Made by a program: the position numbers and the translations under genes
The notes under the pieces: model-generated
Seen by the model: the letters and a program-made list of their open reading frames with translations, nothing else
The model's database searches: none
What the model was told of the DNA's origin: nothing
Origin: Streptosporangium amethystogenes
Lineage (GTDB): Bacteria > Actinomycetota > Actinomycetes > Streptosporangiales > Streptosporangiaceae
DNA length: 64,000 nt
Reading direction: 5' to 3'
Assembly (NCBI RefSeq): GCF_000721075.1
Contig: NZ_JOEQ01000001.1
Coordinates: forward strand, 124,001-188,000
Shown here: positions 17,212 to 25,434 of the stretch, piece by piece
Layout of the letters: each line of letters opens with the position of its first letter
How positions within the stretch are numbered: the stretch's first letter is position 1

Positions 17212-18890
17212 CCGGGAACGAGCTGATCAGGGTCGGCGTCCAGGGTGACCAGGACGTCTTCGCCATGCGCAGGATCGGCCGCGAGGTGGCGGAGAGCGTC
17301 GGGCTGGAAACCCAGGACCAGATCCGGGTGGCCACCGCGCTGAGCGAGATCGGCAGGGAGCTCATCGAGGCCGAGATCGAGACCTTTGTCACCTTCCGGC
17401 TGGAGCGAGACGCCCTGCTCATCACCGTTGACTTCTCGGCGAAGACCGGTTTCAGCCCGTCGGACGGCGTGACGCTGGCGGGGCGTCTCGTCGACCTTAT
17501 CGAGGTCGATCCCGCCGAGGGAAGAATAAGCATGGTCAAACGGCTCCCGCAGGGCCACAAGCCGAGACGCTCGGCAGAGGCGATACGCGCCGTACTCGCC
17601 ACCTCGACGCCCACCACCGCCCTCGACGAGCTGCGCCTGCAGAACCGCGAGCTCGCCGAGACCCTGGAGGAGGTCCTGCAGCTCAACACCGAGTTGCAGG
17701 AGACCAACCAGGGAGTGCTGGCGCTCTACAACCAGCTCTCCGAGGAACTGGAGGAGACCAACCGCGGCGTCGTGGCGCTCTACGCCGAGCTGGACGAGAA
17801 GTCCGCGCAGCTCCGGGCGGCGAGCGACGCGAAGAACAGGTTCTGGGCCACGGTCAGCCACGAGCTGCGCACCCCGCTCAACTCGATCATCGGCCTGGTC
17901 CGTCTCCTGGTGGGTCCCGGCGGGGAACCCCTGGCCGCCGAGCAGCTCCACCAGGTGAACCTCATCGGCTCCTCGGCGAAGACGCTTCTGGCGCTGGTGA
18001 GCGAGCTACTCGACATGGCGAAGGCCGAGGCCGGTCGGCTCGACCCCCAGCCCTCCATGGTCGACCTGGTGGCGCTGGCGGAACGGCTGCGCCTGACGCT
18101 CCACCCCACCAGCGGCAACGACGAGGTGACGCTCACGGTGGATATCCCGCAGACACCGCTGGAGATGATGGTGGACGAGGTGATGCTCACCAGGATCCTG
18201 CGAAACCTGCTCTCCAACGGGCTGAAGTTCACCGAGCGGGGCGAGGTCAGGCTGGAGGTGAGCATCGACGCCGCCACCCACGACCTGGTCTTCACCGTGA
18301 CCGACACGGGGATAGGCGTGCCCGAGGAGCACCTGGAACGCGTCTTCGAGGAGTTCTTCCAGGTGCCGGGGAGGATCCAGGCACGGACCAAGGGCACCGG
18401 GCTCGGCCTGCCGTACGCCCGCAGGCTGGCCGAGGCCCTGGGGGGCGGACTGCAGCTGGCCAGCACGGTGGGATCCGGAACCACGGCCACCCTGAGGCTG
18501 CCCTACCGGAACGACGAGGCCCCGATGGTCGGCCGGTTGCTCGTCGTGGACGACGACGTGGAGTTCCGCGCCATGGTACGGCGGATGCTCACCGGTTTCG
18601 CCGCGCACATCGACGAGGCCTCCGACGGGCTGGGTGCGCTGGAGATGATGGCGAAGAACCCGCCCGACCTCGCACTGGTGGACCTGCTGATGCCCCGTCT
18701 CGACGGCACCGCGCTGATGTTGCGGATGTCCGACGACGAGCGGCTGCGTGGGATACCGGTGATCATCGTGACCGTCGCCACGTCGCGGCAGGCCCCGGAG
18801 GGAGCACACATGGTGATCTCCAAGCAGGGGCTCCGCCGTGACCTCCTGCTGGAGGCGATCGAAAGCGCTCTGGGACACGCCCATGGGTAG
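17208..18890 (+). CDS. Hybrid histidine kinase with C-terminal receiver
   Basis: A 560-aa soluble protein with no membrane segment. Residues 1-115 resemble a GHKL kinase lacking its Gly-rich lid (IRVATALSEIGRELIEAEIE). Residues 138-210 are a coiled coil with two related blocks (ETNQGVLALYNQL and ETNRGVVALYAEL). A HisKA domain has H218 in SHELRTPLNS. The ATPase domain has RNLLSNGLKF (N337), DTGIGV and GTGLGLPYARRL. The receiver starts at 442 with the phosphate acceptor near D492 (ALVDLLMPRLDG). The start overlaps the previous stop (ATGA at 17208). This brings His-Asp phosphorelay into the stressosome operon. Confidence 0.88.
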   Translation: MTGNELIRVGVQGDQDVFAMRRIGREVAESVGLETQDQIRVATALSEIGRELIEAEIETFVTFRLERDALLITVDFSAKTGFSPSDGVTLAGRLVDLIEVDPAEGRISMVKRLPQGHKPRRSAEAIRAVLATSTPTTALDELRLQNRELAETLEEVLQLNTELQETNQGVLALYNQLSEELEETNRGVVALYAELDEKSAQLRAASDAKNRFWATVSHELRTPLNSIIGLVRLLVGPGGEPLAAEQLHQVNLIGSSAKTLLALVSELLDMAKAEAGRLDPQPSMVDLVALAERLRLTLHPTSGNDEVTLTVDIPQTPLEMMVDEVMLTRILRNLLSNGLKFTERGEVRLEVSIDAATHDLVFTVTDTGIGVPEEHLERVFEEFFQVPGRIQARTKGTGLGLPYARRLAEALGGGLQLASTVGSGTTATLRLPYRNDEAPMVGRLLVVDDDVEFRAMVRRMLTGFAAHIDEASDGLGALEMMAKNPPDLALVDLLMPRLDGTALMLRMSDDERLRGIPVIIVTVATSRQAPEGAHMVISKQGLRRDLLLEAIESALGHAHG

Positions 18891-20460
18891 CAGCGGAGCG
18901 ACGGTACTGGTCGTGGACGACACCCCGACCAAGCTGTACATCCTGTCGAGCTGGCTGCGCCGCTCGGGACACCAGGTCGTGCAGGCCACCGGCGGCCTGG
19001 AGGCGCTCACCAAGGTCAGGGAGCTGCAGCCGGACCTGGTCGTCCTCGACGTACGACTGCCCGACATCAGCGGCTACGAGGTCTGCGAGCAGATCAAGGC
19101 CGACGCGGCGACATCCTCGATACCGGTCATCCAGATCTCCGGAGCGGCGATCACCCCGGCCGACCGTGCCCATGGGCTCGAACGCGGAGCCGATGCCTAC
19201 CTGGCCGAACCGGTCGAGCCCGACGAGTTCGCCGCGACGGTCGAGGCCACGCTGCGCTACTACCGCGCCCGGCAGCGCGCCGAACTGATGGCCCGGCGGC
19301 TGGCCGCTCTCACCAAGGTCACGCTCTCGATGAACTCCGCCGAGACCTTCGACGAGCTCCTCAGCACGGCCGTCGAGGGGGCCTCCCGAATTCTGGAACG
19401 GCAGGCGGGCACGCTCGCGCTGCCTCCCGACGGCCGGGTCCGCAGATTCACCGCCATACCTCCGGAGAATGCCGCCGTCGCCAAGGCCGCGACTCAGGAA
19501 ACGCTGACCAGGCTGAGTGCGATGTCCCTGGGCAATGCCGCGGGGACTCAGGCTTTCACGATCCCCCTCGCCGAGTGGACGGCCCTGGTGCCCGACACGA
19601 AGATCAGTGGCGATGTCTCAGCCGTGGTCTGCCGCACCAAGCTGGGCAGGCCCCCCGTCTACCTCGGGGTGGACGGGGTCCCGCCGCTCGACGCCGACGA
19701 GTCCAACGTGCTGCGCCAGCTCGGCCAGGCCCTCGCCCTCGCCCTGGACGCACTCCGGGCGTACGCCGAGGAGCACGCGATCGCCCTCACCCTGCAGCGC
19801 AGCCTGCTGCCGACGCGGATCCCCGAGGTCCCCGAGCTCACGATCAGCTGGCGATACCAGCCGGCGGTCGACAACATCGAGGTCGGCGGCGACTTCTACG
19901 AGGTCCTGCGGCTGGGCCACCGGGTGCTCATCGCCATCGGCGACGTCCAGGGACACTCGCTGCTGGCCGCCACCGTCATGGCGGAGCTGCGCCACGCACT
20001 GCGCGCCTCCGTCATCGGCACCTCGGACCTCAGCACGTCGATGGCCCTGCTCAACGATGTGCTGCGGCGTTACCACCCCGGTATGACCGCCACCGTCTGC
20101 CTGCTCCTGCTCGACCCGGCGACCGGGGAGATGGAGGTCGCCAACGCGGGACACATCCCGCCCCTTCTCATCTCCGACGGCCAGGCCCGCTACCACCAGC
20201 TGGGCAATCTCCTGCTGGGCGTGGCCGAGGAGAGCTACCGGGTCGACCGGGTGAACGTGCCGGAGGGAAGCTCGGTGCTGATGTTCACCGACGGACTCAT
20301 CGAGGACCGCGACAAGCTGCTCGACGAGAGCCTGGAGGTCGTACGGCACCTGGCCGAGGACGTGGAGGAGGAGCTGGAGGCCTTCTGCGACCGGCTGATC
20401 GAGAGGTTCGGCGCCAGAGAGGACGACGTGGCGCTGGTCATGTTCCGCCGCGAGCGCTGA
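18883..20460 (+). CDS. Response regulator with PP2C phosphatase output (RsbU/RsbP-like)
   Basis: A 525-aa protein. An N-terminal receiver (VDDTPTKL, phosphate acceptor D56 in VVLDVRLPD) is followed by a linker/GAF-like middle (about 140-300) and a C-terminal SpoIIE-type PP2C domain (VDNIEVGGDFYEV, IGDVQGHSLLAA, ANAGHIPPLL, FTDGLIED, EDDVALVMF). Such proteins dephosphorylate a STAS anti-anti-sigma factor and so release a sigma factor. It is the likely output of the operon, fed by the hybrid kinase before it and perhaps by RsbT. ATG 18883 overlaps the previous gene by 8 bases; an in-frame start 45 bases upstream is less likely. Confidence 0.88.
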   Translation: MGSSGATVLVVDDTPTKLYILSSWLRRSGHQVVQATGGLEALTKVRELQPDLVVLDVRLPDISGYEVCEQIKADAATSSIPVIQISGAAITPADRAHGLERGADAYLAEPVEPDEFAATVEATLRYYRARQRAELMARRLAALTKVTLSMNSAETFDELLSTAVEGASRILERQAGTLALPPDGRVRRFTAIPPENAAVAKAATQETLTRLSAMSLGNAAGTQAFTIPLAEWTALVPDTKISGDVSAVVCRTKLGRPPVYLGVDGVPPLDADESNVLRQLGQALALALDALRAYAEEHAIALTLQRSLLPTRIPEVPELTISWRYQPAVDNIEVGGDFYEVLRLGHRVLIAIGDVQGHSLLAATVMAELRHALRASVIGTSDLSTSMALLNDVLRRYHPGMTATVCLLLLDPATGEMEVANAGHIPPLLISDGQARYHQLGNLLLGVAEESYRVDRVNVPEGSSVLMFTDGLIEDRDKLLDESLEVVRHLAEDVEEELEAFCDRLIERFGAREDDVALVMFRRER

Positions 20461-20470
20461 GGGAAGGCGC

Positions 20471-20502
20471 CGCCGTACCGCCCTCAGGAGGACGGTACGG
20501 CG
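20471..20502. terminator. Bidirectional hairpin between the stressosome operon and hflX
   Basis: A perfect 10-bp stem CGCCGTACCG (20471-20480) / CGGTACGGCG (20493-20502) with a 12-base loop lies between the two convergent stops. No T-run on either side. Confidence 0.65.
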
Positions 20503-20512
20503 AAGGAATCGA

Positions 20513-22054
20513 TCAGACGGTCTCGACCGGCTTGGCGGTCTTCTCCAGCTCGGCGAAGAGGCCGGGTAGAACCCTGGCGTGCAGCACCGTGCCGTCCTCG
20601 GTGTGCTCGATGCCGAGAACCTCACCCTCTCCGTGCGCCCTGGAGATCAGGTCCCCGCGCTCGTACGGCACGAGAAGCCTGACCTCCTGGTCGAACCGGG
20701 GCAGTTCCCGTTCGATCACGGCCTTCAGCTCGTCGATCCCGGCGCCCGTGCGGGCCGAGACCACGACCGTGTGCTTCTCCCGCGCGGTCAGCTGGGCCAG
20801 CACCACCGGGTCGGCGGCGTCGGCCTTGTTGATGACCACGATCTCCGGGATGTCGCGGACGCCCTCGATATCGGCGAACACCTCACGTACCGCGGCCAGT
20901 TGCGACTCGGGGTCAGGGTGCGAGCCGTCGACCACGTGCAGGATCAGATCGGCATCGCCGACCTCCTCAAGCGTGGAGCGGAACGCCTCGACGAGCTGGT
21001 GCGGCAGGTGCCGGACGAACCCGACCGTGTCGGCCAGCGTGAACAGGCGGCCGTCGGGCGTGTGCGCCCTGCGGACCGTCGGGTCGAGCGTGGCGAACAG
21101 GGCGTCCTCCACCAGCACTCCGGCGCCGGTCAGCCGGTTCAGCAGCGAGGACTTGCCCGCGTTGGTGTATCCGGCGATGGCCACGGCGGGGACCTCGCGC
21201 TGCAGGCGTCGGGCCCGCTTGGTCTCGCGGGCGGTGGTCATCCCGCCGATCTGGCGGCGCAGCTTGGCCATCCGCTCGCGGATCCGGCGGCGGTCCAGCT
21301 CGATCTTGGTCTCACCGGGACCGCGACCGCCCATGCCGACGCCGCCCGCGGCGCGCCCGCCGACCTGGCGGGACAGGTTGCCACCCCAGCCACGCAGGCG
21401 CGGCAGGAGGTAGTTGAGCTGCGCGAGCTCGACCTGAGCCTTGCCCTCGCGGCTCTTGGCGTGCTGGGCGAAGATGTCGAGGATCAGCATGGTCCGGTCG
21501 ATGACCTTGACCTTGACCGTCTCCTCAAGCTGGCGAAGCTGGCCGGGGCTCAGCTCACCGTCGCACACCACGGTGTCGGCACCGGTGGCGGAGACGATGT
21601 CGGCAAGCTCCTGCGCCTTGCCCGAACCGATGTAGGTCGCCGTGTCGGGCTTCTGACGGCGCTGGATCAGCCCCTCCAGCACCTGTGAACCCGCGGTCTC
21701 GGCGAGGAGCTTGAGCTCCAGGAGGGAGTTTTCGGCGTCGATCGCCGTACCGGAGGTCCAAACACCGACCAGGACGACCCGCTCAAGTCGCAGCTGGCGG
21801 TATTCGACCTCGGTGACGTCTTCCAGCTCCGTGGAGAGGCCCGCCACCCGGCGCAGTGCCTGGCGCTCGGCCAGGTCCATCTCGCCGGTGTCGAGCATGT
21901 CGTCGAATCGATCGATGTCCAGCGGCTCACGAGTGTCTATGTCGTCGCTCCATTCAGATGGTGGGTCCGTATACGTTCTTCTCATATGAGTGAACGCCCG
22001 AACACCCCGGGTCTCTTCCCCTCGATGGTGCCATGGGAACCGCTCCGTCATCAC
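20513..22054 (-). CDS. hflX: Ribosome-splitting GTPase HflX
   Basis: A GTPase that binds the 50S subunit and separates stalled ribosomes. The 513-aa protein has the HflX N-terminal domain ([15 protein letters not shown]), the conserved [15 protein letters not shown] and [17 protein letters not shown], then the G domain: G1 [13 protein letters not shown]3 [10 protein letters not shown] and G4 VINKAD. GTG 22054 and ATG 22051 are adjacent possible starts; a shorter form from MRRTYTDP is also possible. In Streptomyces hflX lies next to dapF, whereas here 16 kb of other genes separate them. Confidence 0.95.
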   Translation of the reverse strand: MMTERFPWHHRGEETRGVRAFTHMRRTYTDPPSEWSDDIDTREPLDIDRFDDMLDTGEMDLAERQALRRVAGLSTELEDVTEVEYRQLRLERVVLVGVWTSGTAIDAENSLLELKLLAETAGSQVLEGLIQRRQKPDTATYIGSGKAQELADIVSATGADTVVCDGELSPGQLRQLEETVKVKVIDRTMLILDIFAQHAKSREGKAQVELAQLNYLLPRLRGWGGNLSRQVGGRAAGGVGMGGRGPGETKIELDRRRIRERMAKLRRQIGGMTTARETKRARRLQREVPAVAIAGYTNAGKSSLLNRLTGAGVLVEDALFATLDPTVRRAHTPDGRLFTLADTVGFVRHLPHQLVEAFRSTLEEVGDADLILHVVDGSHPDPESQLAAVREVFADIEGVRDIPEIVVINKADAADPVVLAQLTAREKHTVVVSARTGAGIDELKAVIERELPRFDQEVRLLVPYERGDLISRAHGEGEVLGIEHTEDGTVLHARVLPGLFAELEKTAKPVETV

Positions 22055-22107
22055 CTGGTTATCACCGCTCCGTCCGCCGACCGGCGCGGTGCCGGTCGAT
22101 GCCGGGT

Positions 22108-22797
22108 TCAGGAGAGCAGGACCCGGGCGTCGCCGGATCCGGTCCTCAGCGTGATCTTGTGCGGCGCCGAGGGGTCCCTGACCACCTCCACGGTCTCGTC
22201 ACCGGAGCCGGTCTCGGTGGTCACGTCGTAGCCGCCCTTGGGAAGGTAGGCGGCCACGTCGCCGGAACCGGCCTTGATCTCCACCTTGTCCGGCATGACC
22301 GTGAACCTCGCCTCGACCTCGCCGGAGCCGGTGTCCGCGGTGAACTGCTTGGAACCCAGGTTTCCCGCCTCGATGTCGCCGGAGCCGCTCTCGGCGTGCA
22401 CTCCCCCGGTCAGCCCACGCAGCGTGACGGTGCCGGAACCGGTGTCGAGCTTGGCCGTCAGACCGGGCGGGATCTCGACCTTGTAGTCGACCGAGCAGCT
22501 CATCCCGTCGCAGCGGTGCCGCAGAGCGAGCGTGCCGCCGTCCACCGGGTGCTCGGTGACGGGCCTGTCGCCGCCACGCCAGTGGATGGTCTCGGTCACG
22601 TGGACGGCCTGCCGGTCCGACTCGGTGACCACGATGTCGCCCGAGCCCGTGGCGACGTCCAGGGCCGTCACCCTGCCGGTGACGTCGTAGGAGACGACAT
22701 CCTGCTGCCGGTCACGGAAGTCCAGAGCGAACTCGCATCCCGAGAGCATGAAAACCGCCCCCAACAACCCGCCGGCGACGATCGCGTTCCTCTTCAT
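22108..22797 (-). CDS. DUF4097-type lipoprotein with repeated GSGD/E turns
   Basis: A 229-aa protein starting MKRNAIVAGG, with a lipobox (FMLSGC, Cys about residue 21), so probably a membrane-attached lipoprotein. After it come seven regularly spaced turns of the type TGSGDIVV, TGSGTVTL, SGSGDIEA, TGSGEVEA, AGSGDVAA, TGSGDETV and TGSGDARV, 18-35 residues apart. This is the DUF4097 right-handed beta-helix pattern, often of unknown role and sometimes tied to envelope-stress systems. One disulfide may form in RHRCDGMSCSV. It is downstream of aceB on the other strand and stands alone. Confidence 0.8.
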   Translation of the reverse strand: MKRNAIVAGGLLGAVFMLSGCEFALDFRDRQQDVVSYDVTGRVTALDVATGSGDIVVTESDRQAVHVTETIHWRGGDRPVTEHPVDGGTLALRHRCDGMSCSVDYKVEIPPGLTAKLDTGSGTVTLRGLTGGVHAESGSGDIEAGNLGSKQFTADTGSGEVEARFTVMPDKVEIKAGSGDVAAYLPKGGYDVTTETGSGDETVEVVRDPSAPHKITLRTGSGDARVLLS

Positions 22798-22952
22798 GCG
22801 CTCAATCCTCGACTTTCCGAGAAGTCTCCGCTTCCCATTCGCGACGTGTCCGTCCTCTCCCTCTACCGGGAGGCGCTGATGCAACTGTCCCCCAGTACAT
22901 CCCCCAGATCATCGGGGAATTCCCCGAGCGAGCCCTGAGGGGGACCCTGCCT

Positions 22953-22981
22953 TTGACCGAGAACCGGCCGTCAAGTAGCGT
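22953..22981 (+). promoter_or_regulatory. Promoter of aceB
   Basis: TTGACC (22953-22958), a 17-base spacer and TAGCGT (22976-22981) fit the main sigma consensus. The expected start of transcription (about 22988) falls inside the first inverted element at 22985. Confidence 0.6.
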
Positions 22982-22984
22982 CTA

Positions 22985-23020
22985 TTCCACAATTCAGAAA
23001 CAGTTTTCCACGATACGGAA
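22985..23020. promoter_or_regulatory. Two tandem IclR-type operator candidates before aceB
   Basis: TTCCACAATTCAGAA (22985-22999) and TTCCACGATACGGAA (23006-23020) share TTCCAC and a GAA end, and lie exactly 21 bases apart, two helical turns. The second has a full TTCC...GGAA inverted pair; the first is weaker. The form resembles operators of IclR-family repressors. An IclR gene lies at 29441. The sites cover the predicted transcription start and the start of the leader, so repression is the natural reading. Confidence 0.6.
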
Positions 23021-23029
23021 AGAGGGCTC

Positions 23030-24616
23030 ATGGACGGTGTTGAGATCAGCGGCCCCAGCCAGGACCGCTTTGACGAGATCCTCACGCCGGAGGCACTGGC
23101 CTTCGTGGCCACCCTCCAGCGCGAGTTCAACGACCGGCGTCTGGAGCTGCTCCAGGCCCGCCAGGACCGGCAGGCGGAGCTGTCGGCGGGCGGCACCCTC
23201 GACTTCCTGCCCGAGACCAGGCACGTGCGCGAGTCCGAGTGGCACGTCGCCCCGCCCGCGCCCGGCCTGGAGGACCGCCGCGTGGAGATCACCGGTCCGG
23301 TCGACCGGAAGATGACGATCAACGCACTGAACTCCGGCGCCAAGGTCTGGCTGGCCGACTTCGAAGACGCCAACGCCCCCACCTGGGAAAACACCGTCAA
23401 CGGCCAGCTCAACCTCCGCGACGCGCTGGACCGGACCATCGACTTCTCCGCCGGGGAGAAGAGCTACGCCCTCAAGCCCGACTCCGAGCTGGCCACCATC
23501 GTGGTCCGCCCCCGAGGATGGCACCTGGACGAGAAGCACCTCACCCTCGACGGGGCGCCGTTCTCCGCCTCCCTCGTCGACTTCGGGCTCTACTTCTTCC
23601 ACTCGGCTCAGCGGCAGATCGCCAAGGGCAAGGGCCCGTACTTCTACCTGCCGAAGATGGAGTCACATCTGGAGGCCCGCCTCTGGAACGACGTCTTCGT
23701 CAGGGCCCAGGAACTGCTCGACATCGCCCAGGGCACGATCCGGGCGACGGTGCTCATCGAGACCTACCCGGCCGCGTTCGAGATGGAGGAGATCCTCTAC
23801 GAGCTCCGCGACCACTCCGCCGGCCTCAACGCGGGCCGCTGGGACTACCTCTTCAGCGTGATCAAGAAGTTCCGCACCCGCGGCCGCGAGTTCCTGCTGC
23901 CGGAGCGGAACGCGGTGACGATGACCGCCCCGTTCATGCGCGCCTACACCGAACTCCTGGTCAGCACCTGCCACCGGCGCGGGGCCCACGCCATCGGCGG
24001 GATGGCCGCGTTCATCCCCTCCCGCCGCGATCCCGAGGTCAACAAGATCGCTCTGGAGAAGGTCACCGCCGACAAGACCCGCGAGTCCGGCGACGGCTTC
24101 GACGGTTCGTGGGTCGCCCACCCCGACCTGGTGCCGATCTGCCGCGACGTCTTCGACTCCGTCCTCGGGTCGCGGCCGAACCAGCTCGACCGCCTGCGCG
24201 AGGACGTCTCCGTCTCCGCCGCCGACCTGCTCGCGGTCGCCAGGACTCCCGGCGACATCACCGAGGCGGGGCTGCGCAACAACGTGGACGTGGCACTGCG
24301 CTACCTGGCCGCCTGGATGGGCGGGCTGGGCGCGGTCGCGATCCACAACCTGATGGAGGACGCGGCGACCGCCGAGATCTCCCGCTCCCAGATCTGGCAG
24401 TGGATCCACAACGACATCAAGCTCGCCGACACCGGCGCCGTGGTGACCAGGGAACTGGTCGAGCAGATCATCGACGAGGAGCTCGCCAAGATCAGGGAAG
24501 AGCCCGGATACGACGAGGCCCTTTACGACCAGGCGACCGCGCTGTTCAAGGAGGTCGCCCTGGACGACGACTTCGCGGAGTTCCTTACTCTCCCTGCCTA
24601 TGCGCGTATGCCATGA
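23030..24616 (+). CDS. aceB: Malate synthase A
   Basis: Condenses glyoxylate with acetyl-CoA to malate, closing the glyoxylate bypass or using glyoxylate made from glycolate or purines. The 528-aa protein has the form A length and motifs ([59 protein letters not shown] [28 protein letters not shown]). The start is ATG 23030 after AAAGAGGG. Isocitrate lyase is not in the window. Glycolate oxidase genes 0.8 kb downstream supply the glyoxylate in the simplest model. A strong hairpin follows the gene. Confidence 0.96.
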   Translation: MDGVEISGPSQDRFDEILTPEALAFVATLQREFNDRRLELLQARQDRQAELSAGGTLDFLPETRHVRESEWHVAPPAPGLEDRRVEITGPVDRKMTINALNSGAKVWLADFEDANAPTWENTVNGQLNLRDALDRTIDFSAGEKSYALKPDSELATIVVRPRGWHLDEKHLTLDGAPFSASLVDFGLYFFHSAQRQIAKGKGPYFYLPKMESHLEARLWNDVFVRAQELLDIAQGTIRATVLIETYPAAFEMEEILYELRDHSAGLNAGRWDYLFSVIKKFRTRGREFLLPERNAVTMTAPFMRAYTELLVSTCHRRGAHAIGGMAAFIPSRRDPEVNKIALEKVTADKTRESGDGFDGSWVAHPDLVPICRDVFDSVLGSRPNQLDRLREDVSVSAADLLAVARTPGDITEAGLRNNVDVALRYLAAWMGGLGAVAIHNLMEDAATAEISRSQIWQWIHNDIKLADTGAVVTRELVEQIIDEELAKIREEPGYDEALYDQATALFKEVALDDDFAEFLTLPAYARMP

Positions 24617-24630
24617 CATGACCGGCCCGA

Positions 24631-24666
24631 CGGTGAGGAATCCTCATCCCTTGACGAGGATTCCTC
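24631..24666 (+). terminator. Hairpin terminator after aceB
   Basis: A perfect 13-bp inverted repeat GTGAGGAATCCTC (24631-24643) / GAGGATTCCTCAC (24654-24666) with a 10-base loop, 14 bases after the aceB stop. No T-run follows, as is common in actinobacteria. Confidence 0.75.
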
Positions 24667-24725
24667 ACTCCAGGCGGTCACCGGCGGCGGATGCGGAGGC
24701 CGAGCCGAGTGGATACTTTGCGTGC

Positions 24726-25340
24726 ATGAGTGATGACAGGAACGGCGGGGAGGCCGGTCGGGGCGACTACGGGTCGCTGCTCGACGCCGTCAAGCGCGAG
24801 ATCACCGGCAGCCGGGGGCGGGTGGCCCTGCTCACCACCGACGCCGAGCTGATCCGGCAGTACTGGCGGATCGGCCGCCACATCCTCGAACGGCAGACGG
24901 ACGACGACTGGGGCAGGAAGGCGGTGCCCCGGCTCTCGGTCGACCTGCGCGGCGCGTTCCCCGAGGCCATGGGCTACTCGCGGACCAACCTCCTCTACAT
25001 GAGGGCATTCGCGGCGGCCTGGCCGGACTCCGTCCCGCAGACCGGGCGGCCGATCCCGTGGGGCCACCACATCGTCCTGCTGGACATGCTGGACAGCCGG
25101 GCGACGAGGGAGTTCTACGCGCGCAAGACCGCGGACGAGGGGTGGGCCAGGGGCGTCCTGATCACGATGATCAAAGGCCGGCTCCATCTCCGCATCCGCC
25201 GCTCCCCGCCAGGCCCCGCCCGAATCTCGCCGGTCCCCGACTGCCGGTCCGCCCATCGGGAGTTCGCCGGCCTGCTGGACGAGGGCCCCAGACACGGTAG
25301 GAACGCCGGTGCCCCCGCACTGAGCGAGAATGCAAGATGA
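24726..25340 (+). CDS. Truncated DUF1016 (YhcG-type) protein lacking the nuclease domain
   Basis: A 204-aa product. Residues 12-160 match the DUF1016 N-terminal domain (LIRQYWRIGRHILERQ, WGRKAVPRLSVDLR, FPEAMGYSRTNLLYMRAFA, WGHHIVLLD). Full YhcG proteins are about 340-380 aa and continue into a PD-(D/E)XK nuclease domain. Here the sequence turns after about residue 165 into a Pro/Arg-rich tail with no homology I can see. It is either a broken remnant or a stand-alone DNA-binding half. No ribosome site is present, but TACTTT at 24712-24717 lies 8 bases before the ATG, so a leaderless transcript is possible. Confidence 0.75.
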   Translation: MSDDRNGGEAGRGDYGSLLDAVKREITGSRGRVALLTTDAELIRQYWRIGRHILERQTDDDWGRKAVPRLSVDLRGAFPEAMGYSRTNLLYMRAFAAAWPDSVPQTGRPIPWGHHIVLLDMLDSRATREFYARKTADEGWARGVLITMIKGRLHLRIRRSPPGPARISPVPDCRSAHREFAGLLDEGPRHGRNAGAPALSENAR

Positions 25341-25434
25341 GGGTTATGTCGTTAATCGGCCGATGTGGGCCGGTGGGCGGCAGCGACGGCGTCCCTGTCG
25401 TCGCCGGGCCCTCGGTCACATCGCAGGAGGAACG

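Noticed and set aside
19575..21413. 612-codon plus-strand open frame
   Set aside because: Overlaps the receiver-PP2C gene in another frame and hflX on the other strand, and has typical shadow composition.
23239..24621. 460-codon plus-strand frame inside aceB
   Set aside because: Shadow of malate synthase in another frame, Arg/Gly/Pro-rich.
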